From Actinomycetota bacterium (GTDB lineage: Bacteria; Actinomycetota; Thermoleophilia; Gaiellales; Gaiellaceae): a stretch of DNA of 40,811 nt. A program made the position numbers and the translations under genes. The stretch is from positions 1 to 40,811 of the forward strand of contig VAWW01000014.1 of NCBI GenBank assembly GCA_005884575.1, in the 5' to 3' direction. The notes below the pieces were generated by a model, which saw only the letters and a list, made by a program, of their open reading frames with translations, ran no database searches and was not told where the DNA came from. Every line of letters starts with the position of its first letter. Position 1 is the stretch's first letter. Of the stretch, positions 34,038-40,811 are shown in pieces.

Positions 34038-34228
34038 CGCAGCCGGCGGTCGAAGTACCAGCCGCCCCCGCGCCGCGCGATTCTGCCCCAGAGAACGAGG
34101 AACATCGTCTGCAAGAGCGCGACCGCGAGGAAGAACGCGTAGACGATTCCGGCACGCCAGCCCCACGCGACAATCAGCGCAACGCCGAGCGCGGCGACCA
34201 TCAGAATGAGCGCGCCCCGCCACCACAC
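34034..34228 (-). CDS. Small two-helix membrane protein
   Basis: 64 residues. Two hydrophobic helices (about 4-22 GALILMVAALGVALIVAWG and about 27-47 GIVYAFFLAVALLQTMFLVL) and a basic C-terminus (ARRGGGWYFDRRLR). GTG start at 34228 lies 1 nt from the ATG of the divergent aldo/keto reductase. No family recognised. Placement between dapD and the reductase with no spare sequence supports its reality. Confidence 0.6.
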   Translation of the reverse strand: MWWRGALILMVAALGVALIVAWGWRAGIVYAFFLAVALLQTMFLVLWGRIARRGGGWYFDRRLR

Positions 34229-34229
34229 G

Positions 34230-35225
34230 ATGACCGAAGTCTACCGCGCAGCCGAGACACGCTACGACCGGATGGTCTACCGGCGCTGCGGCCGCAGCGG
34301 GCTCCAGCTGCCGGCGATCTCGCTCGGGCTCTGGCACAACTTCGGCGCCGTGTCGCCGCTCGAGCGCAGCCGGGCGATCGCGCGCCGCGCGTTCGATCTC
34401 GGCGTCACCCACTTCGACCTCGCGAACAACTACGGGCCGCCGTACGGGTCGGCCGAGGAGACGTTCGGCGACATCCTCCGCAGGGACCTCGGCCGGTATC
34501 GCGACGAGCTCGTGATCTCGACGAAGGCCGGCTGGGACATGTGGCCGGGCCCGTACGGCGACGGCGGCTCGAGCAAGTACCTGCTCGCGAGCCTCGACCA
34601 GAGCCTCGGCCGGATGGACCTCGACTACATCGACGTCTTCTACTCCCACCGGCCGGACGCGGAGACGCCGCTCGAGGAGACGATGGGTGCGCTCGACAGC
34701 GCGGTGCGGCAGGGCAAGGCGCTCTACGTCGGCATCTCGTCCTACGACGCGGAGCAGACGCGACGTGCGGCGGAGATCCTGCGCGGACTCGGCACCCCGT
34801 TCGTGCTGCATCAGCCGTCGTACTCGATGCTCAACCGCTGGATCGAGCCGGAGCTCCTGGACGCGGTCGGGGAGGTCGGGATCGGTTGCATCGTCTTCTC
34901 GCCGCTGCAGCAGGGGATCCTCACCGACCGCTACCTGAACGGGATTCCCGTGGGGTCGCGCGCGAGCGTCGGGCGCTTCCTGACGCCGCAGATGCTGACG
35001 GGCGAGGTGATCGAGACCGTGCGCGCGCTGAACGTGATCGCCGCACGCCGCGGGCAGACCCTCGCGCAGACGGCGCTCGCATGGACGCTGCGGGACCCGC
35101 GCGTCATCTCGACGCTCGTCGGCGCAAGCAGCGTCGAGCAGCTCGAGAACAACGTCCGCACGATCGACCGGCTCGACTTCGCCGACGACGAGCTCGCCGA
35201 GATCGAGCGCGTTCTCGGCGGCTAG
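34230..35225 (+). CDS. Aldo/keto reductase, L-glyceraldehyde-3-phosphate reductase type
   Basis: 331 residues, TIM-barrel NADPH-dependent reductase. RYDRMVYRRCGRSGLQLP and SLGLWHNFG at the start, THFDLANNYGPPYGSAEE with the catalytic Asp and Tyr, STKAGWDMWPGPYG with Lys, and YSHRPD match the YghZ/Gpr branch, which reduces L-glyceraldehyde 3-phosphate and other aldehydes. ATG at 34230 is preferred over the upstream 34206 start because YghZ-type proteins open just before YRAAETRYDRM. It overlaps the convergent dapF end by 4 nt. Exact physiological substrate is not deducible. Confidence 0.9.
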   Translation: MTEVYRAAETRYDRMVYRRCGRSGLQLPAISLGLWHNFGAVSPLERSRAIARRAFDLGVTHFDLANNYGPPYGSAEETFGDILRRDLGRYRDELVISTKAGWDMWPGPYGDGGSSKYLLASLDQSLGRMDLDYIDVFYSHRPDAETPLEETMGALDSAVRQGKALYVGISSYDAEQTRRAAEILRGLGTPFVLHQPSYSMLNRWIEPELLDAVGEVGIGCIVFSPLQQGILTDRYLNGIPVGSRASVGRFLTPQMLTGEVIETVRALNVIAARRGQTLAQTALAWTLRDPRVISTLVGASSVEQLENNVRTIDRLDFADDELAEIERVLGG

Positions 35226-35917
35226 TCCAACCGCTCCGCCGGCCCGGTCAACCAGGCTCGGCCGCCCTCGAGCCGAACGCGGAGGTCGCCGCCGGGGAAG
35301 CGCACGAGCACGTCGCCGTCGTCGTGCGTCGCAGCCGCGACCGCGACCGCGCTCGTCCCCGAGGCGGTCGTCTCCCCCACGCCCCGCTCCCAGATCCGCC
35401 CGCTCACCTCGCCCGGGCCGTCGACGTGGACGATCTGCACGTTCGTGCGGTCCGGGAAGCGCTCGTGCGTCTCGAGCAGCGGGCCGATACGGCCGATCTC
35501 GTCCGGGTTGCCGCGCACGACGGCATGCGGGTTCCCGACCGACACGCGGATCAGCTCGATCCCGTCGACGGTCTCCGGCTCGCTCACCTCGACCTCGCCC
35601 ATGTCCGTCTCGACGAGCCCCCCGTCGAGCATGTGCGCGGTGACCGTGCGGCCGCCGCGGACGCGGATCTGCACGGTCTCGGCGCCGGTTCGTGCTGCGA
35701 GCCACTTGGCCGCGATGCGCGTGCCGTTGCCGGAAAGCTCGGCGGTCGAGCCGTCCGGGTTCCAGATCACGACCTCCGCCTCGTCGTCGCCGGCCGAGAG
35801 CACCTCGACGATGCCGTCGGTGCCGGGCGCCCCCGCACGAACGCGCTCGGGCGTCAGGTCAGCCTGCTCCGCCAGCAGGTAGACGTTCCCGTGCGCGTGC
35901 CATCTCGAGGATCTCAT
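35222..35917 (-). CDS. dapF: Diaminopimelate epimerase homologue with Ser at both catalytic Cys positions
   Basis: 231 residues; DapF usually has about 270. The family converts LL- to meso-diaminopimelate with two cysteines. Landmarks are WHAHGNVYLL, FNP-type WNPDGSTAE, SGNGTRIAA and ERGVGETTASGTS. The first catalytic position, normally CGNG, is Ser62 (SGNG), and the second, normally ACGT, is Ser186 (ASGT); both were checked in the DNA (TCC and TCG). A segment normally present after LTPE.VRA is also shortened. It may be a serine variant of this lineage, a changed specificity, or inactive. ATG at 35917; the first 59 nt overlap the miaA end in another frame. Confidence 0.82.
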   Translation of the reverse strand: MRSSRWHAHGNVYLLAEQADLTPERVRAGAPGTDGIVEVLSAGDDEAEVVIWNPDGSTAELSGNGTRIAAKWLAARTGAETVQIRVRGGRTVTAHMLDGGLVETDMGEVEVSEPETVDGIELIRVSVGNPHAVVRGNPDEIGRIGPLLETHERFPDRTNVQIVHVDGPGEVSGRIWERGVGETTASGTSAVAVAAATHDDGDVLVRFPGGDLRVRLEGGRAWLTGPAERLD

Positions 35918-36767
35918 CCGCGACCTCGCCCGGCGGGCGGTCGGCAGCGACCATAACGATGCCGGGAATGCGCCGCATCCACTTGCGCTGGTACGCGGCG
36001 TAGCGGCGGGTCCGCGCCGTGATCGCCGCCGCGGCCTCGTCGCGCGGCAGCGTCGCGATCTCCTCGAGCCCGAGCGCCTTCCGCGCCGTCGCCGAGATCG
36101 GGCCGGCGAGCGCGCGACGCACCTCGTCCTCGACGCCGGCCTCGAACATCGCGCGCGTCCGCTGCTCGATCCGGCGGTCGAGCTCCGCCTTCGGCACGTC
36201 GAGGCCGGCGATCAGCGTCGGGTGCCGCGTCTCGACCGCCCAGAGCCGGTCCTGCCCGGGCGCGAGCGACGCGCCCGCCTCGGCGAGCTCGAGCGCCCGC
36301 ACGACGCGGCGCCGGTCGTTCGCGTGGACGGCGGCGGCGGCGGCCGGGTCGAGCTCGGCGAGCCGCGCGTGCGCGCGCTCCGGCCCCTCCTCGTCGTAGA
36401 GCCGTTGCCAGCGCCCCCGTGCCCCGGGCGCCGGTGCCGGCGGCAGATCGAGCTCGGCCAGCGCCGCCCGCAGGTAGAGGCCCGTCCCGCCGACGACGAT
36501 CGGCGTCCGCCCTTCGCCGAGGATCGTGTCGATTGCCTCATGTGCGAGCGGCGCATATGCCCCGACCGAGGCCTCACGCTCGAGCGGCCAGATGCCGACC
36601 AGACGTGTTGGATGCGGCGACTGGTTGGTCAGAATCGGCAGGCCCTCGTAGACCTGCAGGGCGTCCGCGGATACGAGCTCGCCCGCGGTACGCTTGGCGA
36701 GCGCCTCCGCGACAGCGGTCTTTCTGCTCGCCGTGGGGCCGAAGATCGCGATCGTGAGACCGGTCAC
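35859..36767 (-). CDS. miaA: tRNA dimethylallyltransferase with altered P-loop
   Basis: 302 residues. MiaA transfers dimethylallyl to A37 of tRNAs reading UNN codons. SADALQVYEGLPILTNQ, VVGGTGLYLRAAL, DRRRVVRALE and YQRKWMRRIPG are characteristic. The P-loop, normally GPTASGKT, reads GPTASRKT, with Arg15 at the last P-loop glycine; the codon is AGA, rare in this GC-rich genome. Activity may be affected. GTG at 36767 gives the normal MiaA opening (TGLTIAIFGPT). It is upstream of and overlaps dapF by 59 nt. The partner enzyme MiaB is encoded at 37778-39109. Confidence 0.92.
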   Translation of the reverse strand: MTGLTIAIFGPTASRKTAVAEALAKRTAGELVSADALQVYEGLPILTNQSPHPTRLVGIWPLEREASVGAYAPLAHEAIDTILGEGRTPIVVGGTGLYLRAALAELDLPPAPAPGARGRWQRLYDEEGPERAHARLAELDPAAAAAVHANDRRRVVRALELAEAGASLAPGQDRLWAVETRHPTLIAGLDVPKAELDRRIEQRTRAMFEAGVEDEVRRALAGPISATARKALGLEEIATLPRDEAAAAITARTRRYAAYQRKWMRRIPGIVMVAADRPPGEVADEILEMARARERLPAGGAG

Positions 36768-36812
36768 AGCGAGCCCATTCTGGCTCGCCCGGCGTTTTCC
36801 AAGTGGATCCAC

Positions 36813-37781
36813 GTGAAGAACTTCGTCACTCGCACCCACCTCGAGCATGGCCGCCGGGCTCTCGCCGCATTCGTCCTCGGAGCGAGCCTCCTCTCGCTGG
36901 CGGCGCTCGTGGGCGTGGCCTCGACCGCCGGCTTCGACGCGGTCTACGACCGGCTGCGCGCAGTGGACGGTACGTGGCTGCTCGTCGCGGTCGCCGGTGA
37001 GTTGATCGCCTACCTCGGCTACATCGCTGCGTACCGCGAGGTCGCGCGGGTCGAGAAGGGGCCGGAGATCGCTGCGACCGATGCCGCCGCGCTCGTGTCG
37101 ACGGGCTTCGGCCCGTTCGTGATGCAGGGCGGCTTCGCGGTCGACCTGCTCGCCTTCCGCGACCGCGGCGTCTCCGACCGCGAGGCACGCGTTCGGGTGC
37201 TCGGACTCGGCGCGCTCGAGTACGCGCTGCTCGCTCCCGCCGCGTGCATCGCCTCGATCCTGCTGCTCGCGCAGGGCGTTCACCATCCGAACGCGGGCAT
37301 CACGCTGCCATGGGCGATCGCCGTCCCGCTCGGGTTCGTCGCGGCGCTGTTCGCGGTCGAGCACCGCGTACGCTTTCGCGGCCGCGGGCGCGTGCGCAGC
37401 GCCCTCGCGGAGGCCCTCGACTCGATTCACGTGCTGCGCTGCCTCTTCGTGCGGAGTCACCTCGCCGGCCCGCTCGGCACGGCGGTCTACTGGTTCGGCG
37501 ACATCCTCTGCCTGTGGGCCTGCCTCCACGCCTTCGAGGGCTCGGCGCCGGGAATCGCGCAGCTCGTCGTCGGCTACGCGACCGGGTATGCGTTGACTCG
37601 GCGGACGCTTCCGTTCGCCGGCGCGGGCGCCGTCGAGGCGCTCCTGCCGTTCGCGCTGCTCTGGACGGGCTTCCCGCTCGCCGCCGCGCTGCTCGGCGTC
37701 TTCACGTACCGGATCTTCAACCTGTGGCTGCCGGTCGTGCCGGCCGCCGTCGGGTTGCGCCGCCTGCGGCGCGTGGACTAG
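36813..37781 (+). CDS. Integral membrane protein, lysylphosphatidylglycerol synthetase/UPF0104-like
   Basis: 322 residues with about eight hydrophobic segments, starting at about 14-37 (RALAAFVLGASLLSLAALVG). The lay-out (WLLVAVAGELIAYLGYIAAYREVAR, FVMQGGFAVDLLAF, EYALLAPAACIASILLL, AVYWFGDILCLWACLHAF, GYATGYALTRRTLPFAGAGAVE) resembles the flippase-like domain of MprF/UPF0104 proteins. The catalytic lysyl-transfer domain of MprF is absent. It may move or help move a lipid in the membrane. GTG at 36813; divergent from miaA and convergent with miaB (4-nt overlap). Function is inferred from fold likeness only. Confidence 0.72.
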   Translation: MKNFVTRTHLEHGRRALAAFVLGASLLSLAALVGVASTAGFDAVYDRLRAVDGTWLLVAVAGELIAYLGYIAAYREVARVEKGPEIAATDAAALVSTGFGPFVMQGGFAVDLLAFRDRGVSDREARVRVLGLGALEYALLAPAACIASILLLAQGVHHPNAGITLPWAIAVPLGFVAALFAVEHRVRFRGRGRVRSALAEALDSIHVLRCLFVRSHLAGPLGTAVYWFGDILCLWACLHAFEGSAPGIAQLVVGYATGYALTRRTLPFAGAGAVEALLPFALLWTGFPLAAALLGVFTYRIFNLWLPVVPAAVGLRRLRRVD

Positions 37782-39109
37782 CCGGACCAGGCCGCGGCGG
37801 CGGAGAGTTGCTCGCCGCGCAGCGTCGTCGACGTCGCACCGTCGATGCGGACTGCGACGAGCTCGCCCGGCGACGCCGTTCCGGCGAAGTTGACAGTGAT
37901 GTTGCGCCGCGTCCGTCCGCGTAAGAGGCCGTCGCCGTGGCGACTCGGGCCCTCGACGAGGACCTCCTCGACCAGTCCGACCCGCTGCTCGTTCCGTTCG
38001 CGCGCGACACGCTGCACGACTTCGACGAGGCGCTCGATCCGGTCACGTTTCACGTCCTCGGGAACCTGGTCGGGCATCGCGGCCGCCTCGGTCGTCGCGC
38101 GCGGCGAGTAGACGAACGTGAAGGCGCCGTCGAAGCCGACCTCCTCGACGACCTCGATCGTCTCGCCGAAATCCACATCCGTCTCGCCGGGGAAGCCGAC
38201 GATGATGTCCGTCGTGAGCGCAAGGTCCGGGATCGCGTCGCGCAGGTCGCCCACGAGCTCGAAGTAGCGCTCGCGGCCGTAGGTGCGGCGCATCGCCTTG
38301 AGGATTCGCGTCGAGCCCGACTGCAATGGCAGGTGGGCGTGCTCGCAGACGGTCGCACACTCGGCCATCGCCTCGATCACCGGCGCTCGAAAGTCCTTCG
38401 GGTGCGGGCTCGTGAAACGGATCCGCTCGATTCCGTCGACCGCGTCGCACGCGCGCAGCAGCTCCGCGAAGCCGCTGCCCACGTCGCGGCCGTACGAGTT
38501 GACGTTCTGGCCGAGCAGCGTGATCTCGCGGACGCCTTCACCTGCGAGCCGCTCGACCTCCGCGAGGATCTCGCCCGGCCGCCGGCTCACCTCGCGGCCG
38601 CGCACCGTGGGCACGATGCAGTACGCGCACCTCGAGTTGCAGCCCATCGAGATCTGCACCCACGCCTGGAAGCGGCGCTCGCGATGCATCGGCAGCGTGC
38701 CCGCGAACCGCCGCTCGTCACCGGTGCCGAAGCGGCCGCGCTCGACCCCGAACCCGCCGGCGCCGAGCCACTCTCCGAGATGCGGGATCGTCCCAGGGCC
38801 GAAGGCGACGTCGACCTGCGGGTAGAGCTCGAAGAGGCGCTCGCGCTGCGCCTCGGCGTAGCAGCCGCCGACAGCGATCACCGTGTCCGGCCGCTCGCGC
38901 TTGCGCGCCGCGGCCTCGCCCATGTGCGCGGCGAACCGCTGGTCGGGCTTCTCGCGGATCGTGCAGGTGTTGAAGACGATCACGTCGGCGTCCTCGGGCA
39001 CAGCCGCCTCGCCGAGCCCGAGCTCCTCGAGCATGCCCTTGATCCGCTCCGAGTCGTGAGCGTTCATCTGGCAGCCGAACGTCGTGACGTGGTATCGACG
39101 ATGCCACAT
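37778..39109 (-). CDS. miaB: tRNA-2-methylthio-N6-dimethylallyladenosine synthase
   Basis: 443-residue radical SAM methylthiotransferase. The N-terminal UPF0004 domain has Cys13 (TFGCQMN), Cys49 (NTC) and Cys83 (GGC) for the auxiliary 4Fe-4S cluster; the radical SAM triad is Cys157, Cys161 and Cys164 (CNSRCAYC). A C-terminal TRAM domain follows from about 380 (EEVLVEGPSRHGDGLLRGRTRRN). It adds methylthio to i6A37 made by MiaA, whose gene is nearby in the same strand. ATG at 39109 is preceded by a short gap shared with the divergent recombinase remnant. Length is normal and no key residue is missing. Confidence 0.95.
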   Translation of the reverse strand: MWHRRYHVTTFGCQMNAHDSERIKGMLEELGLGEAAVPEDADVIVFNTCTIREKPDQRFAAHMGEAAARKRERPDTVIAVGGCYAEAQRERLFELYPQVDVAFGPGTIPHLGEWLGAGGFGVERGRFGTGDERRFAGTLPMHRERRFQAWVQISMGCNSRCAYCIVPTVRGREVSRRPGEILAEVERLAGEGVREITLLGQNVNSYGRDVGSGFAELLRACDAVDGIERIRFTSPHPKDFRAPVIEAMAECATVCEHAHLPLQSGSTRILKAMRRTYGRERYFELVGDLRDAIPDLALTTDIIVGFPGETDVDFGETIEVVEEVGFDGAFTFVYSPRATTEAAAMPDQVPEDVKRDRIERLVEVVQRVARERNEQRVGLVEEVLVEGPSRHGDGLLRGRTRRNITVNFAGTASPGELVAVRIDGATSTTLRGEQLSAAAAWSG

Positions 39110-39130
39110 GGCTAGAGGAGGCAGGTTCCC

Positions 39131-39250
39131 ATGAGCCCCAGGAAGGTTACTCGGCCCCTCGACCTTTACGTCCGCGTCTCAGACGTGCGCGGACGCAGCG
39201 GCGACTCGTCCATCAGCCCAGCCGAGCAGGAGAAGCGGTGCCGCGCCCTC
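39131..39250 (+). pseudogene. Remnant of a serine site-specific recombinase
   Basis: With GAGGAGG upstream, ATG at 39131 starts a peptide whose first about 40 residues (RPLDLYVRVSDVRGRSGD, then SISPAEQEKRCRALA) are the N-terminus of a large serine recombinase, including the catalytic Ser of the YVRVS motif. The homology stops near 39245; the following residues are Arg/Pro-rich and none of the later resolvase motifs appears in any frame nearby. So the start and ribosome-binding site survive while at least 90% of the gene is gone. It points to a past integration or a deletion at this site beside miaB. The 288-bp gap 39110-39397 contains this remnant and the terminator below. Confidence 0.7.
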
Positions 39251-39347
39251 GCCCGGCCGCGGGCTGCGGCACAAGATCGGCGGTCGGCGCAGAGCCCAGC
39301 TACGTCAGAGCGCGCGAGCGGTGCCGACGCGTGGTACCGGAAAAGCG

Positions 39348-39374
39348 AAGGGGCGGGCATTCGCCCCGCCCCTT
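39348..39374 (-). terminator. Terminator of the His/Asp-rich protein gene
   Basis: AAGGGGCGGG (39348-39357) and CCCGCCCCTT (39365-39374) form a perfect 10-bp stem with a 7-nt loop. Read on the minus strand it is followed by CGCTTTTCC, giving a T-run, 24 nt after the stop of the gene at 39398. Confidence 0.8.
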
Positions 39375-39397
39375 CTACGCCGCATCGAGCTCAGCGG

Positions 39398-39988
39398 CTA
39401 GTCGTCGTCCCCGTGGCCGTGGCCGTGGCCGTGGGGCTTCGGGAACTGCGCTTTGCAGGCGGCCTTGGCAGCCTTGTACTTCGCCTTGTCATGGTCCATC
39501 TTGAACTGCGCCCTCGCAGCCCTGAGGCACGCCTTTCGCTGCTCCTTGTACTGATCGTTCGCCTCGTTGTCTTCGTCGTCCCCGTTGTCGCCTTCGTCGT
39601 CGCCTTGGTTGTTGTCGCCGTGTTCGTTGTTGCCTTTGTTGCCCTCGTCGCCCTTGTGCGAGGACCGCCCGCCCTCACTGCTCCTATGACTCGACGACTG
39701 CGACGACTTCGCGGCATGCGTGACATGCGCGGCTTGCGTGATGTGCGCTGCCCGCGCGACCTTACTGACCGCAGAGCCGGCATAGCCGACGCCGCCGAAG
39801 GCCGCGAACATCGCCAGCATCGCGGCGGTGAGCACACCGGCAAGCGCAAGCCTCGTCGACGTGACAGCAGGACGGCTGGCGCGGCCGCGCGCCTGGATCG
39901 CGCGGACGAGATCGTCCCCGGCACGCGGACGGTCGCTCCTGAGCGTCCCCTCGACCTCGTCCTCTCCCCGGTTCCAAAATCTCGTCAT
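39398..39988 (-). CDS. Single-pass membrane protein with Asp/Asn-rich and His-rich outer part
   Basis: 196 residues. An N-terminal cytoplasmic part of about 45 residues (RPRAGDDLVRAIQARGR) is followed by one hydrophobic segment (about 46-70, LALAGVLTAAMLAMFAAFGGVG). Outside lie a Ser/His-rich linker, an Asp/Glu/Asn/Gly low-complexity stretch (GDEGNKGNNEHGDNNQGDDE), a Lys/Ala helix with two cysteines (KACLRAARAQF ... KAACKAQFP), and a C-terminal HGHGHGHGDDD. Such acid and His runs can bind Ca or transition metals. GGAGG 4 nt before ATG at 39988. The short cytoplasmic part before one helix is reminiscent of anti-sigma proteins but lacks a zinc motif. No family is recognised with confidence. Confidence 0.7.
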   Translation of the reverse strand: MTRFWNRGEDEVEGTLRSDRPRAGDDLVRAIQARGRASRPAVTSTRLALAGVLTAAMLAMFAAFGGVGYAGSAVSKVARAAHITQAAHVTHAAKSSQSSSHRSSEGGRSSHKGDEGNKGNNEHGDNNQGDDEGDNGDDEDNEANDQYKEQRKACLRAARAQFKMDHDKAKYKAAKAACKAQFPKPHGHGHGHGDDD

Positions 39989-40058
39989 ATCGCCTCCTCG
40001 GGCACCTGCTCGTCTTTCCGTTTGGCCCCTATATGCGAGAAAAGGCGAAAACTCTTAC

Positions 40059-40082
40059 AGGGCCGTCGAAAGGGCCGTCAAA
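40059..40082. repeat. Tandem 12-bp repeat at the epimerase stop
   Basis: AGGGCCGTCGAA (40059-40070) is followed directly by AGGGCCGTCAAA (40071-40082), one mismatch. It overlaps the stop codon of the epimerase gene. Confidence 0.6.
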
Positions 40083-40811
40083 CGGGCGTGAGACCGGCTC
40101 CCTCACGCATCCATGCGTGGGCCTTGCGCAATCCCCGCTCCAGCGTCACTTCCGGCGTCCATCGCAACTCGCGGCGGATCTTCTCGATGTTCACCACACG
40201 CCGCCGGATGTTGTCGATGTCTCTCCGGTCGATGTGCTGCGGGTCGACGGATGCACCCGTGATCTCGAGGATCAGCCGGGCGAGCTGATTTACCGACGTC
40301 TCTCGACCGGTCCCGACGTTGTAGGCCTGACCCGGTGCCCTCGGCGAGAAGGCTGCGCTGATCGTCGCGTCGACGGCATCGTCGATGAAGGTGTAGTCCC
40401 GCGTCTGCTCTCCGTCCCCGTGGATCTGCGGCGGTTCGTTCGCAATCGCGGCCTCGAAGAACTTCGCCACCACACCGCAATAGGGGTTTGCAGGCGTCTG
40501 CCCAGGACCGAAAACGTTGGAGTAGCGGACGACCGTCGTTGGAAGGTCGTAGCTCTCGTAGAAAGCCTTGCAATATCCCTCGCCGGCGAACTTCGACACC
40601 GCGTACGGACTGAGCAAGTTGACGGGCTCGTCCTCGCCGATCGGGAGATACCGCGGGTTGCCGTAAATGGAGGCGGACGACGTATAGACGACGCGGCTCG
40701 GCCTGACCTCGCGCGCCGCAAGCAGAACGTTCAGCGTCCCGCCGATGTTGACGTCGAAGTCGTCGCGGGGATTTCTCGTCGAGACGACGATGTTGCGCGC
40801 GGCCGCGTGAA
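40078..40811 (-). CDS. NAD-dependent sugar-nucleotide epimerase/dehydratase (5' end outside window)
   Basis: Extended short-chain dehydrogenase/reductase; 243 residues of its C-terminal part are in the window, and the 5' end with the Rossmann glycine motif lies beyond 40811. Read from the edge: NIGGTLNVLLAARE, SSASIYGN with the catalytic Ser region, then YAVSK with Tyr and Lys of YxxxK, RYSNVFGPGQ, GDGEQTRDYTFIDDAVDA and YNVGTGRETSVNQLARLI. These are typical of UDP-glucose/UDP-N-acetylglucosamine 4-epimerases and related dehydratases, so polysaccharide sugar supply is likely; the exact sugar is open. Any partner genes would be upstream of the window edge. Confidence 0.9.
   Translation of the reverse strand, partial: HAAARNIVVSTRNPRDDFDVNIGGTLNVLLAAREVRPSRVVYTSSASIYGNPRYLPIGEDEPVNLLSPYAVSKFAGEGYCKAFYESYDLPTTVVRYSNVFGPGQTPANPYCGVVAKFFEAAIANEPPQIHGDGEQTRDYTFIDDAVDATISAAFSPRAPGQAYNVGTGRETSVNQLARLILEITGASVDPQHIDRRDIDNIRRRVVNIEKIRRELRWTPEVTLERGLRKAHAWMREGAGLTPV

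Noticed and set aside
39131-40288. Long plus-strand frame continuing from the recombinase start
   Set aside because: After about 40 residues it is only the antisense of the His/Asp-rich protein and the epimerase; low-complexity Val/Ala and Arg runs.

Overview
The window is about 40.8 kb of gene-dense, very GC-rich DNA (roughly 70% GC by eye, with strong G/C at third codon positions). It reads as a chromosomal segment of a deep-branching actinobacterium, most plausibly Thermoleophilia (Gaiellales/Solirubrobacterales-like). This is inferred from gene content: a garA-like FHA gene followed by ftsR, a single-motif RsiG-like protein, MurT/GatD, actinobacterial RpoD-type sigma factors, and several starts that look leaderless (TANNNT 6-7 nt before ATG/GTG). 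No rRNA, tRNA, CRISPR array, intact transposon or prophage was recognised.

Layout. 0.2-3.3 kb: a cytochrome P450, a short HutF-type deiminase on the minus strand, and a secreted GH99-like glycosidase. 3.3-9.2 kb (+): a tightly packed set of pgsA, a nucleotidyltransferase/phosphomannomutase-like fusion, an RsiG-like c-di-GMP-binding candidate, zinc-ribbon FHA protein, ftsR, an internally deleted apt and two unknowns. 9.3-12.3 kb: membrane and secreted unknowns around a 557-bp non-coding stretch that holds two copies of a ~230-bp repeat and a cluster of DnaA-box-like sites. 12.3-15.5 kb: two primary-type sigma factors, convergent, around a hairpin-rich spacer and a frameshifted small gene; the first sigma gene is preceded by a candidate structured RNA with two hairpins carrying the same 13-nt loop. 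15.5-20 kb: a stand-alone class II amidotransferase, a protein of homing-endonuclease-associated repeats, and a GGDEF/HD-GYP membrane protein. 20-28 kb: a 1283-residue secreted Ig-like/PASTA protein, gatD-murT (peptidoglycan amidation) and a subtilase with a tryptophan-repeat tail. 28.1-31.1 kb (minus): alkyltransferase/Ada zinc-domain fusion, Nudix, dut, hflX. 31.1-39.1 kb: lysine/diaminopimelate genes dapE-dapC-dapD and a distant dapF, with miaA and miaB (tRNA A37 modification), an aldo/keto reductase and membrane proteins. 39.1-40.8 kb: a serine-recombinase remnant, a His/Asp-rich membrane protein and a sugar-nucleotide epimerase cut by the window end.

Themes. Cell-envelope synthesis (pgsA, mannose-type nucleotidyltransferase, dap genes, murT/gatD, epimerase) and cell-cycle or c-di-GMP control (RsiG-like, FHA, FtsR, GGDEF/HD-GYP, sigma factors) dominate. 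Several housekeeping enzymes carry unexpected changes: apt lacks about 20 residues after its PRPP loop, DapF has serine at both catalytic cysteine positions, MiaA has Arg in the P-loop, and HutF lacks its N-terminal part. Some may be lineage traits and some may be assembly errors; each is reported separately. The strongest candidate for something undescribed is the structured RNA upstream of the sigma factor at 12355-12550.
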